Origin: Myxococcaceae bacterium JPH2
GTDB taxonomy: Bacteria > Myxococcota > Myxococcia > Myxococcales > Myxococcaceae
Reading direction: 5' to 3'
Length of the DNA: 64,000 bases
Assembly (NCBI GenBank): GCA_016458225.1
Contig: JAEMGR010000001.1
Location: 620,001 to 684,000 of the forward strand
The number at the start of each line of letters is the position of its first letter. Position 1 is the first letter of the stretch. The notes beneath the pieces were generated by a model. It was not told where the DNA came from. It ran no database searches and was given only the letters and a program-made list of their open reading frames with translations. This document shows positions 32,906 to 40,705 of the stretch, piece after piece. A program made the translations under genes and the position numbers.

Positions 32906-33554
32906 TCACTCCGCCTCCGCCCAGGGCGGCGCCAAGCTGGCGGCGCACTTCGCGTCGCTGGATGTGCAGAAGCACGCGGCGCGTCTGGGCATGTGGCTGT
33001 TCCTTGCCACGGAAATCCTGCTCTTCGCCGGTCTCTTCGCCTGCTACGCGGCCTACCGCTTCCTGTTCCCGGAAGCGTGGGCGGCGAGCAGCCGGAGCCT
33101 GGACCTGCTGATGGGCAGCATCAACACCATCGTGCTCATCACCTCCTCGTTCACCGCCGCCATGGCGGTGCACTACGCGAAGGAGGGGAAGAACAAGATG
33201 GTGGGGCACATGTTCTTCCTCACGCTGCTGATGGCGGGCGCGTTCCTCGTCATCAAGTACTTCGAGTACAAGCACAAGTTCCACATCGGGACGCTGCCGG
33301 GCCGGTACTACTTCTACGACGGCATCCAGGTGCCGGGCGCGCCGATGTTCTTCACGGTGTACTTCGCGTCCACCGCCCTGCACGCCTTCCACGTCATCAT
33401 CGGCATGACGGTGCTGGCCATCATCATGGTCCGCGCCTACCGCAAGGGTGACTTCGGTCCGAACAACTACACCGCGGTCGAGCTGGGCTCCATGTACTGG
33501 CACCTCGTCGACCTGGTGTGGATCTTCCTCTTCCCGATGCTGTACCTCGTTTAA
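32895..33554 (+). CDS. coxC: Cytochrome c oxidase subunit III
   Basis: 219 residues with five to six membrane segments: HAARLGMWLFLATEILLFAGLF, FTAAMAVHYA, FHIGTLPG, YFASTALHAFHVIIGM and YWHLVDLVWIFLFPMLYLV. The last two are the strongest family signatures (FASTALHAFHV and WHLVDLVWIFLF). The short form lacks the first two helices of the seven-helix version, as is usual for caa3 operons. It overlaps coxA by 11 bases and is followed 9 bases later by subunit IV. Confidence 0.95.
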   Translation: MQSSHSASAQGGAKLAAHFASLDVQKHAARLGMWLFLATEILLFAGLFACYAAYRFLFPEAWAASSRSLDLLMGSINTIVLITSSFTAAMAVHYAKEGKNKMVGHMFFLTLLMAGAFLVIKYFEYKHKFHIGTLPGRYYFYDGIQVPGAPMFFTVYFASTALHAFHVIIGMTVLAIIMVRAYRKGDFGPNNYTAVELGSMYWHLVDLVWIFLFPMLYLV

Positions 33555-33563
33555 GGGTCGACC

Positions 33564-34004
33564 ATGGCTTCCGTTGCCAACGAATCGCGTCAGGAAGAGC
33601 ACAACATGCAGGGGCACCATGGCGCCGGCCGTTACGTCGCCATCTGGCTCATCCTGTCCGTGTTGACGGTGGTCACGGTCCTCACGGGCCGCATGCACCT
33701 GCCCAGCTTCGGCCTCTTGCTGGCGCTCGTCATCGCCAGCGTGAAGGGCACGCTGGTGGCGCTGTACTTCATGCACCTGTCCGAGCACCGAGGCGCCAAC
33801 CGCCTGGTGTTTGGCGTGTCCATCTTCTTCGTGGTGCTGCTCATCAGCTTCGTGCTGATGGACTTCGGCACCCGCTTCCGGCTGGCCAACCCGCCGGGCT
33901 CCCAGTACAGCGACCTGCAGGCCGTGGACATCGGCGCCAACAAGGCCGAGGGCCGCTTCGGGGGGAACACCCACGAGAAGCAGGACCACGAGAAGCACGA
34001 GTAG
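33564..34004 (+). CDS. coxD: Cytochrome c oxidase subunit IV (CoxD/CyoD-like)
   Basis: 146 residues with three transmembrane helices (ending around residues 45, 72 and 105), flanked by a His-containing N-terminus (HHGAGRYVAIWLILSVLT) and a charged C-terminal tail (KQDHEKHE). KGTLVALYFMHLSEHRG is the family signature. This small subunit stabilises the oxidase and carries no cofactor. Last gene of the respiratory operon, with a strong terminator 26 bases downstream. Confidence 0.92.
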   Translation: MASVANESRQEEHNMQGHHGAGRYVAIWLILSVLTVVTVLTGRMHLPSFGLLLALVIASVKGTLVALYFMHLSEHRGANRLVFGVSIFFVVLLISFVLMDFGTRFRLANPPGSQYSDLQAVDIGANKAEGRFGGNTHEKQDHEKHE

Positions 34005-34029
34005 GACTCGCCTTCTCCTCGCAGTTCCC

Positions 34030-34067
34030 GCGCGGCGCCTGGGTCTCCCCGGCGCCGCGCTTCATTT
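34030..34067 (+). terminator. Intrinsic terminator of the act-cox operon
   Basis: Perfect 10-base-pair stem GCGCGGCGCC / GGCGCCGCGC, 11-base loop, followed by TTCATTTT. The best T-tailed terminator in the window, right after coxD and before the convergent DUF481 gene. Confidence 0.88.
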
Positions 34068-34086
34068 TGCGGCGACCGCGGAGGGA

Positions 34087-35142
34087 CTACAGGGCCACGG
34101 AGAGGTTGAACGACAGGGCCGTGTCCGTGGACACCTTGCCCGCGGGCGGCTCGCTGTCGCTCTTCACGAGGAAGCCCACGCCCAACGAGAGGGACTGGGT
34201 GAGCTTGGCGCTGAGCTGCGTCTGGCTGCTGAGCAGCACGCGCGAGTCGCCGATGACACTCAGCAGGACCTCCACGTCCTCCTGGAAGATGATGTCCTGC
34301 GACAGGCCGTAGCGCAGCAGGGCTCCGAAGCGCGGGCCGCCCAGGTCCACGTCCGGCAGGTCCATCCGCGTGGGGTAGTACTGGAAGCGCGTCTCGCGCG
34401 CGTAGCGGAAGGCGATATCGGTGCGCAGCGTGGAGTCACGCCCGTCCGCCGTCTTCCCATCCCACCAGAGGATGCTTCCTCCGCCTTCGCCGAAGGGACG
34501 CGACTCCACGCTCTTCACGTGGTCCGTGTCCGCGCCGGCCAGCAGGTAGCCGCTGAGGAGCTGGGTGAAGCGCCGGTCACCGCGCAGCTCCAGGCCGGCG
34601 TTGAGCGCCACCACCTGGGACTCCATCACCTCTCCCCCCTGCACCTCGGGCGGACGGCTGCGGCCGTAGGCGCCGTAGCCCTTGACCGAGTAGATCCAGT
34701 GCTCCGTCTTGCGCTGCGCGCTGGCCAGTCCGCTGAACGTCAGCGTGGACGCGTTGCCCGTCAGCGAGATGAGGCCCAGGCCGATGGAGACATCCCACTG
34801 CCCCGACTTGGGCGACGTCACCTCGTTGGCCTTCGCGGTCTCCACCGGAGGCGGCGGCGTGGTGGCGGTGCCCTGGTTCTTGGCGGCGGCCTCGGCGAGG
34901 CGCTCCATCGCCTCGGCGAGACGGGCGCTGGCCTCGGCGGACTTCTCGGCGGCGGCGGCGGCGCGCTCGGCGGCGACCGCGGCGCGCTCGGCGGCCGAGG
35001 CATCCGCGCTCGAGGCCGCGGGGGCCGAGGACTGGGCCACGACGGCGCGCGCGGCCTTGTCATCACGCGCGGGCTCCTTCGGCGCGGGAGCGGGGGTCTG
35101 GGCCTGTAGCGATGTGGCGAGCAACAGTGCGGCGGAAAGCAT
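34087..35142 (-). CDS. Outer-membrane DUF481 beta-barrel with an N-terminal Ala/Glu coiled coil
   Basis: 351 residues. ATG 35142 has GGAG at good spacing and starts a signal peptide (MLSAALLLATSLQAQ). Residues ~45-100 are an Ala/Glu/Arg heptad-like stretch (AERAAVAAERAAAAAEKSA), probably a coiled coil. The remainder is a DUF481-type barrel domain (WDVSIGLGLISLTGNAS, YSVKGYGAYG, FEGGG-like turns) that ends with the phenylalanine-rich strand SFNLSVAL. DUF481 proteins are outer-membrane porin-like proteins of unknown role, sometimes salt-induced. The coiled coil could span periplasm or peptidoglycan. Convergent with coxD. Confidence 0.83.
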   Translation of the reverse strand: MLSAALLLATSLQAQTPAPAPKEPARDDKAARAVVAQSSAPAASSADASAAERAAVAAERAAAAAEKSAEASARLAEAMERLAEAAAKNQGTATTPPPPVETAKANEVTSPKSGQWDVSIGLGLISLTGNASTLTFSGLASAQRKTEHWIYSVKGYGAYGRSRPPEVQGGEVMESQVVALNAGLELRGDRRFTQLLSGYLLAGADTDHVKSVESRPFGEGGGSILWWDGKTADGRDSTLRTDIAFRYARETRFQYYPTRMDLPDVDLGGPRFGALLRYGLSQDIIFQEDVEVLLSVIGDSRVLLSSQTQLSAKLTQSLSLGVGFLVKSDSEPPAGKVSTDTALSFNLSVAL

Positions 35143-35312
35143 GGTGACTCCGTGAAGGCAGTGAGTGGAGGAAGTGGTGGGAGGACTGGCGAGCGCAAGC
35201 CCCCTCGCCCGAGGAGTCTTTCTTAGCGCAACGCAGCCAGCATCGGTCCCCTCCTTTTGGCGGACCGCGCGACCTGCTGCGCCCCGGCATGTCCACGGGT
35301 ACCCTGGGCCCC

Positions 35313-36272
35313 ATGCACCTGGTCCTCGCCACCGAAGCGCAGAAGACACAGCGCGACGCTGTCACCCACGCCGCCTGGGGCTCACCTCTCACCGTCGCGC
35401 AGTTCCAGGGACGCGAGCTGCGGCTGCGCTCCCACCCCTGGTGCCGCGCGGGCATGAAGACCTGGCTGTGGGTGGCGGACGACGGCGCCGTGCTCAGCTC
35501 GTGTGAGTCCTTCTCCAATCACAGCCAACTGCGCGCCTCGGACGGCTCGCGCGAGGCGGGTGAGAGCTTCTCCATCGCGAGCGTCTATACGGAGCCCCAC
35601 CTGCGCGGCCATGGACACGCCACGCGGATGATGGACGCGGTGGCCCACGAGCTGGGGCGACTGGCTCCGCGCGCGCACGCCGCGGTCCTCTTCTCCGACG
35701 TGGGCGCCCCGCTCTACCGCCGCTCCGGCTACGTGGAGTCAGCCGCTTGGGATTGGACGGCGCCGTCGGAGGGCGCCTCGGCTGGACGCGCGGAGCGGCT
35801 GGGTGAGCACGACGTGCCCTCGGCGCTGGCGCGGCTGCGCGCCCCGGACGCGCCCTTCTTCCTCTGGCCCAGCGCTGGGCAGCTCGACTGGCATCTGGAG
35901 CGGGAGCGCATCTACGCGGCGCTGCTCGAGCGGCCCCGCCCGGAGGCGTGCGGCGCGGTGGTGGGCGACTCCACGGCGCTGTGGTGCATGATGGCCCGCT
36001 ACGGCGAGCTGGTGCTGCTGATGCTGGACGCGCGCTCGCCCGCCGACGCCGAGGCGCTCCTCACCGAGGCCCGCCGCGTGGCGCATGCGGCCCGACTGCC
36101 TCGCGTGGTGGTGTGGGAGGAGCCGGGCACCGCCGAGGTGCTCGCCGCCGTGGCCGGACGGGTGGGGCTCACCCGCTCGGCCCGCGATGGCTCCCTGCCC
36201 ATGCTGCGGCCCCTGCACGCCCGCCTTCCCGCCGTGGAGACCGTTCCCTTCTCGCGCGCCCTCTGGGTGTGA
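35313..36272 (+). CDS. GNAT acetyltransferase resembling fungal LYC1 lysine acetyltransferase
   Basis: About 319 residues. N-terminal half matches the LYC1-like GNAT layout: MHLVLATEAQ..., LTVAQFQGREL, a VLSSCESF strand, the acetyl-CoA pocket SVYTEPHLRGHGHATRMM (Q/RxxGxG/A type at RGHGHA), then AAVLFSDVGAPLYRRSGY. The C-terminal half (after residue ~150) is a second alpha/beta domain with FFLWPSAGQLDWH. LYC1 acetylates lysine for catabolism in yeasts; bacterial members have unknown substrates. Start uncertain: ATG 35289 gives eight more residues; neither has a clear ribosome binding site, and 35313 fits the family better. Divergent from the DUF481 gene. Confidence 0.8.
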   Translation: MHLVLATEAQKTQRDAVTHAAWGSPLTVAQFQGRELRLRSHPWCRAGMKTWLWVADDGAVLSSCESFSNHSQLRASDGSREAGESFSIASVYTEPHLRGHGHATRMMDAVAHELGRLAPRAHAAVLFSDVGAPLYRRSGYVESAAWDWTAPSEGASAGRAERLGEHDVPSALARLRAPDAPFFLWPSAGQLDWHLERERIYAALLERPRPEACGAVVGDSTALWCMMARYGELVLLMLDARSPADAEALLTEARRVAHAARLPRVVVWEEPGTAEVLAAVAGRVGLTRSARDGSLPMLRPLHARLPAVETVPFSRALWV

Positions 36273-36291
36273 CGACGGGTAGGATGCGCGC

Positions 36292-37431
36292 ATGGCCAAG
36301 CGGACCCGCATCATCGAGGGCACCTGGAACTGCACGTCCTGCGATGCGAAGAAGATTCTCGCGCGTCACAAGCGCTGCCCCTCTTGCAAGAACCCTCGCG
36401 AGCTGACGGGCAAGGAGTCCGAGTTCGACTTCGGCGACGTGGACCACGCCTCCGGGAAGTTCCTGCGCGAGGGTGTCACGGACGAGAAGGCCCTGGACCT
36501 GGCGGGCGCGGGAGCCGACTGGTTCTGCTCCTTCTGCGAGGCCTCCAACCGCGGTGACGGCAAGCAGTGCTCGCACTGCGGCGCCGAGCGCGACTCGGAT
36601 GCCAAGGAGGCCCAGGCCGACCCCGACGAGGACGAGAAGCCGTCCGAGGAGGCCCCGGCACCTCGGCGCTTCAGCCGCAAGACGATGTTCCTCGTCGTGG
36701 GTGCCCTCTTCTCCTGCTGCTTCGGCTCGTGCCTCTTCTCGCAGTGGGCCCGCGCGACGCACGAAGAAGACGCCGAGGTGGCGCGGAGCACGTGGCAGCA
36801 GGTCATCATCCGCGAGCGCTTCACGCCCACCACCCGAGAGGACTGGCAGGGCAACCTGCGCCTCACGGCCGCGGTGATGCCCGTCAATGGCACGGGCGAG
36901 GTGCCGGGCGTCGCGGACATCCGCGCCTGCACTCGCAAGCAGCGCACGACCCGCCGGGTCGCCGACGGCACCGAGCGCGTGTGCTCGTCCAAGACGCGCC
37001 GGGTGGCATGCGGCACGGAGGAGAAGTGCACCCGCCGGAGCAAGGGCAACGGCTTCTCCGAAGAGGTCTGCCACGACGTGACGAAGTACTGCAGCGAGAG
37101 CTACCAGGACTGCCACGACGAGACGCGCTACCGCACCGAGCCTGTCATGGATATCGCGTGCACCTATGACACGCATGAGTGGACGCAGGTGGATCGCTCC
37201 GAGACGTCGGGCTCGACGGAGGAGCCGCGCTGGCCCGAGGTGACGCAAGGCCCGCTGGAGCGGCTGCGCCGCGAGGGCACCTACAGCGTCACGCTGCGCT
37301 ACGCGCAAGGCAAGAAGGAGTACGAGCTCACGCCGAAGAGCGAGGCGGAGTACCTCCAGTGGCGCAAGGCCCCCGGAGCTCGCGTCACGGTGACGAACAT
37401 GGGCAAGGCGCTCAGCGCGGTGCCTCGCTGA
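36292..37431 (+). CDS. Single-pass membrane protein with two N-terminal zinc ribbons, one RanBP2-type
   Basis: 379 residues. First module: GTWNCTSCDAKKI with CPSCKNPR (C-x2-C ... C-x2-C). Second: DWFCSFCEASNRGDGKQCSHCG, which has the W-x-C-x2-C-x3-N-x6-C-x2-C pattern of RanBP2 zinc fingers. After an acidic linker a Cys-rich membrane helix (MFLVVGALFSCCFGSCLFSQW, from about residue 126) leads to a ~230-residue C-terminal domain rich in Cys and charged residues (CTRKQRTTRRV, RVACGTEEKC, EVCHDVTKYCSESYQDC). Zinc fingers should be cytosolic and the Cys-rich part periplasmic, perhaps disulfide-bonded. Function not recognised. Directly upstream of the YkgJ-like gene (7 bases), probably co-transcribed. 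Confidence 0.85.
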   Translation: MAKRTRIIEGTWNCTSCDAKKILARHKRCPSCKNPRELTGKESEFDFGDVDHASGKFLREGVTDEKALDLAGAGADWFCSFCEASNRGDGKQCSHCGAERDSDAKEAQADPDEDEKPSEEAPAPRRFSRKTMFLVVGALFSCCFGSCLFSQWARATHEEDAEVARSTWQQVIIRERFTPTTREDWQGNLRLTAAVMPVNGTGEVPGVADIRACTRKQRTTRRVADGTERVCSSKTRRVACGTEEKCTRRSKGNGFSEEVCHDVTKYCSESYQDCHDETRYRTEPVMDIACTYDTHEWTQVDRSETSGSTEEPRWPEVTQGPLERLRREGTYSVTLRYAQGKKEYELTPKSEAEYLQWRKAPGARVTVTNMGKALSAVPR

Positions 37432-37438
37432 GGGCTAC

Positions 37439-37744
37439 ATGGAATGCACCCGCTGTGGCGCCTGCTGCGTGGCGCCAGACATCGCCGCGTTGGACAAGCC
37501 GCTGGGCCTGCGCTGCCCGCACCTCACCGAGGACAACCTCTGCTCCGTCTATGAGCGGCGCCCCCAGGTGTGCCGCGACTACGAGGCGGACGAGGTGTGC
37601 CAGCGCATCGAGGCCCCCACGTTGGAAGAGCGCGTGCGCAAGTACCTGGACCTCTTCGGGCTCTCGGAGGAGGCAGACGCCGTGAAACAGGGCGGCTGCG
37701 CCTCCATGCGCGCGGCTCGGAAGCTTCGCCCAGGCGACGCCTGA
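37439..37744 (+). CDS. YkgJ-family cysteine-cluster protein
   Basis: 101 residues, the CxxCxxCC family (PF03692). The N-terminus MECTRCGACCVAPDIAAL carries the first four Cys, then LRCPHL, CSVYERRPQVCRDY and later a Cys near the end. Such proteins are thought to bind zinc or an Fe-S cluster; no reaction is established. Position directly behind the zinc-finger membrane protein suggests a shared transcript. Normal length for the short form of this family. Confidence 0.9.
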   Translation: MECTRCGACCVAPDIAALDKPLGLRCPHLTEDNLCSVYERRPQVCRDYEADEVCQRIEAPTLEERVRKYLDLFGLSEEADAVKQGGCASMRAARKLRPGDA

Positions 37745-37803
37745 GTGAACGCGAGCGCCCTGCTGGCTTGTGCCCCGCTGGCGCGGGCGCTATCTGACGC
37801 GAG

Positions 37804-38790
37804 GTGAGCTTCGAGCCGACCGAGCCCTTCGTCCCCGCGTCCGGATTGAGCAACACGCACGCGCAGACCATCTACGCGTCGCTCGTGCGCCCCACCCACG
37901 TGCCACCTCTGCGGCGTGAGCGGCGCGAGCTGCCCGACGGCGACTTCGTGGACCTGGACACCTTCGACGGGGCTCGCGGCGCGCCCCACGTGGTGGTGCT
38001 GCACGGGCTGGAGGGCTCGTCCCGAGCGGGCTACGTCACCGAGGTGCTGCGAGGCGCCGCGAAGCGCGGCTGGGGCGCCACCGCCCTCAACTTCCGCTCG
38101 TGCAGCGGCGAGCCCAACCGGCTGGCGCGCTCGTATCACTCCGGCGAGATTGGGGATGCGCTGACCATCATCCAGGACGCCCGCACGCGTGCCACGGGGC
38201 CGCTGCTCGCGGTGGCCTTCTCGCTGGGCGCCAACGTGCTGTGCCGGCTGTTGGAGGAGCTGGGGGATGACTCGCCGGTGGACGCGGCCACGGCCATCAG
38301 CGCGCCGTACGACCTGGACGCGTGCTGCCGCAAGCTCGATGGCGGCGGGCCCTTCCATCTGATTTATCGCCAGCGGTTCCTCAACACGCTGAAGGTCAAG
38401 GCGCGCGACAAGCTGCGGCGCTTCCCCGGCGCCTTCGATGGTCGAGCCATGGAGGCCGCGCGCACCATCCGCGGCTTCGATGATGCCGTCACCTCGGTGC
38501 TGCACGGCTTCCGCGACGCGGCCCACTACTACGCCGAGGCGTCATCGGGCCCTCGGCTGCACGCCATCCGACGGCCCACGCTGCTGCTCAGCGCCGAGGA
38601 TGACCCCATGCTCGAGTCCCCCGTGATTCCGCTCCAGGCCCGGGACAATCCGCACCTGAGCGTGGCGCTGACGCGGACGGGCGGGCACGTGGGTTTCGTC
38701 GGCGGCAGCCCGTGGCGCCCCCGCTTCTGGGCGGAGGCCCAGGCGTTCGCCTTCTTCGAGTCCCAGCTCGGACTCGCCGCCTCGGCGTAG
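37804..38790 (+). CDS. YheT/EMB8-family alpha/beta hydrolase
   Basis: 328 residues from a GTG. Typical opening: FVPASGLSNTHAQTIYASL, then ELPDGDFVDLD, the oxyanion strand HVVVLHGLEGSSRAGY, NFRSCSGEPNR, nucleophile elbow FSLGANVL with catalytic Ser, DAATAISAPYDL, and late EDDPML and GGHVGFVGG supplying Asp and His. The family includes E. coli YheT, presumed esterases or lipases with unknown natural substrate. Start with only a weak ribosome site (GCGAG). Followed after 6 bases by a convergent gene. Confidence 0.92.
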   Translation: MSFEPTEPFVPASGLSNTHAQTIYASLVRPTHVPPLRRERRELPDGDFVDLDTFDGARGAPHVVVLHGLEGSSRAGYVTEVLRGAAKRGWGATALNFRSCSGEPNRLARSYHSGEIGDALTIIQDARTRATGPLLAVAFSLGANVLCRLLEELGDDSPVDAATAISAPYDLDACCRKLDGGGPFHLIYRQRFLNTLKVKARDKLRRFPGAFDGRAMEAARTIRGFDDAVTSVLHGFRDAAHYYAEASSGPRLHAIRRPTLLLSAEDDPMLESPVIPLQARDNPHLSVALTRTGGHVGFVGGSPWRPRFWAEAQAFAFFESQLGLAASA

Positions 38791-38796
38791 CCGCGC

Positions 38797-39405
38797 TCAG
38801 AAGAAGAAGAGCGCGAAGCCCAGCTTCGCCGAGGGGCGCAGCTCGATGAGCCCCCAGGGTTTCTCCTCCGCTGGAGACACCGCGTGGCGGAACGGCTCAT
38901 CCAGCCCCGCGAGGCCTCGGGATTGGAGCTGCACGCAGCTGACGCCTCCTCGCACGAAGAAGGTGAGCCGGCGCGAGGCGTGCAGCTCGAAGCCCACGAG
39001 CGCGCTGGCGTACGTGTAGCCCACGCCTTCCATGGACGAGGAGGGCGGCTGGGTCCGGTCCTCCAACCGTCGCGACAAGGCTTGCGCATCGGCTGGCTGT
39101 GCGTGCCCTGCCTCCAGGGTCAGCGAGGGCGACAGGTTGCCTCGCAGCGGCAGCAGCGTGAGGCCCGCGCGGGCCGCGCCTCGCAGGCCGTTGTGCGCGG
39201 CCCCCAGATGAAGCTGGAGATGCGGCGAGGGACGGAACGCCACCGAGAAGCCAGCGCCTCCTGGCATGCCCGCGTCCAACATCAATCCGAATGGAGACAA
39301 CCGCTCCGGGTCCTGCGGAGAGCGCCCGGGCTCTCGATTTTGCGACTGCAGTCCTTGTCCCGCGAGGACCATCACCACCGTGGCGAGCACGGACACCGGC
39401 CCCAT
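38797..39405 (-). CDS. Small outer-membrane beta-barrel protein, family not recognised
   Basis: 202 residues with a signal peptide (MGPVSVLATVVMVLAGQGLQS). The mature part alternates hydrophobic and polar residues in short strands (GAGFSVAFRPSPHLQLHLGAA, AGLTLLPLRGNLSPSLTLEAG, ASALVGFELHASRRLTFFVRGG) and ends in an aromatic C-terminal residue (LGFALFFF), the classical signal for outer-membrane barrel insertion. About eight strands would fit. No recognisable enzymatic motif. Convergent with the YheT-like gene and upstream-bounded by the C-rich intergenic region. Confidence 0.75.
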   Translation of the reverse strand: MGPVSVLATVVMVLAGQGLQSQNREPGRSPQDPERLSPFGLMLDAGMPGGAGFSVAFRPSPHLQLHLGAAHNGLRGAARAGLTLLPLRGNLSPSLTLEAGHAQPADAQALSRRLEDRTQPPSSSMEGVGYTYASALVGFELHASRRLTFFVRGGVSCVQLQSRGLAGLDEPFRHAVSPAEEKPWGLIELRPSAKLGFALFFF

Positions 39406-39916
39406 GAGCCCATCCCCCCGTCCATGGCGTCACGCAAGGCGTGACGCTCCCCCCTCCCCCATCCCCGAGGACGCACCGGACTCCCCAACCCCACCGCCAT
39501 CAGAGCCCGGCGCCGCTCCCCGCCCGCGCTACCGCGTCGCTCCCGCCCATCCCCCGCACAGCGAGCCCCTACTGCCCCGCCCAACCTCGCTGCACCGCCC
39601 TGCCCCACCCGACCTCACCGCGCCTGCCCCGCCCAACTTCGCCGCACGCAGCTGACCTGCCCGCCCTCGTCGCCACCCGACCTGCCTGCCCTCGCTGCTT
39701 GCGGCTGCGCTGCTCGCTCTCGCTCCCGAGAGCGGCACCGCATGACTTGGGTCCTAGCAGCCGCCATGCCGTTCTCTTCGGCTGAGAAGCGCTCCACTTT
39801 CCAGGGGGTTGCACTGTCTGGCGGCGCGTCCTGTGCCCCATTTCTTGAGCGTCCGGAAAAAAGTCCTGCCCCTCCAGGTGACCGTCTTAACGTCTGGCGC
39901 GTCCGTTGAGGGGAGG
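39406..39916. other. C-rich intergenic region with degenerate repeats
   Basis: 511 bases between a leftward and a rightward gene. The + strand is strongly C-biased (long CCC runs) and G-poor, unlike the rest of the window. It holds the degenerate tandem array listed at 39573. Open frames in it are Pro/Arg-rich and lack ribosome binding sites. The promoters of both flanking genes must lie here, but none can be read with confidence. Confidence 0.6.
39573..39647. repeat. Degenerate ~24-28 base tandem repeat
   Basis: Copies of the pattern TGCCCCRCCCRACYTCRCYGCRC start at 39573, 39601 and 39625; the first and third differ at 2 of 23 positions, and the middle copy differs from the first at 5. Two weaker relatives (TGCCCGCCCTCGTCGCCAC and TGCCTGCCCTCGCTGC) follow. 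Copies are directly repeated with no unique spacers, so this is a minisatellite, not a CRISPR array. Confidence 0.65.
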
Positions 39917-40705
39917 ATGGAGAAACCCGTGCGCCTGCTCGCGACCGTTGCCGTGCTGCTCCTGTCCGCTTGCTCGCGGTCAATGGAAGGCCCTCAACCC
40001 ACGCTGCGGGGCGTCATCAATCCCCTGCAACGAGCCGAGACACCCGCACGTGTCTGCAATGCCCAGGGCGGCCCACATGGCTGGCCCATCGAGCTGGTGG
40101 GAACGCGCTTCATGCCCGTGCCTCGCGACGCGCTCACCGACTCGCCCGCGGTGGAGCTGCCCGAGGTCACCCTGCGCGGGCCCGCCGTCCTCACGCTGGA
40201 CAGCGCGTGGATCCACATCGACAGCCCTGAGCTCCTGCGCGTGGACCTTCCCACCCGAGACACATCACCCGCGCAGGAGCTGCCCCCGGGCCTCTACGCC
40301 GTGGACGTGGTGAACCCGCTGGGCGGCGCCGCATCGCTGGACGAAGCGCTGCGCGTGGTGCCCCCGCCCACGGTGACGCGCGTCACAGCGCCTCAAGGCT
40401 TCACGCGCGCCACGGGCGGACCGCTCGTCATCGAGGGCACGGACTTCCAGCCCGGCGCCCCACCCACCGTGGTCCTTCGCCGCGCGGGAGCGCCCGACGT
40501 GCCCGTCGCGGTCTCGGGAACGCCCTCCACCACGCGACTGGACGCGCAGGTCCCTCCGGAAACATCGGAAGGCGTCCACGACCTCGTCCTCACTCGCGCG
40601 GAGGGCTGCGCCGTTACCCTGGCCCGGGCTGTCGACGTCGCCTATGCGCACATCGGGCCGCTCAACAGCCGCGCGTCGGCGCCCGAGTCCGAGGCTGCGC
40701 CATGA
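39917..40705 (+). CDS. Lipoprotein with an IPT/TIG-like domain
   Basis: 262 residues. GGGGAGG directly precedes the ATG at 39917. Lipobox LLLSAC (Cys19) after a basic and hydrophobic leader. The region around residues 155-235 has the IPT/TIG immunoglobulin-like form: PPPTVTRVTAPQGFTRATGGPLVIEGTDFQPG, then AQVPPETSEGVHDLVLTRAEG. No catalytic motif. Likely an outer-membrane-anchored surface or periplasmic adhesion/structural protein. The stop overlaps the start of the barrel gene (ATGA), so the two are produced together and may form one envelope complex; that is inference. Confidence 0.85.
   Translation: MEKPVRLLATVAVLLLSACSRSMEGPQPTLRGVINPLQRAETPARVCNAQGGPHGWPIELVGTRFMPVPRDALTDSPAVELPEVTLRGPAVLTLDSAWIHIDSPELLRVDLPTRDTSPAQELPPGLYAVDVVNPLGGAASLDEALRVVPPPTVTRVTAPQGFTRATGGPLVIEGTDFQPGAPPTVVLRRAGAPDVPVAVSGTPSTTRLDAQVPPETSEGVHDLVLTRAEGCAVTLARAVDVAYAHIGPLNSRASAPESEAAP

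Noticed and set aside
39266-39655. Proline-rich small protein in the C-rich region
   Set aside because: It overlaps the start of the leftward barrel gene, has no ribosome site, and its repeats come from DNA repeats.
39573-39720. CRISPR array
   Set aside because: Copies are imperfect and directly adjoining, without unique spacers, and there is no cas gene nearby.
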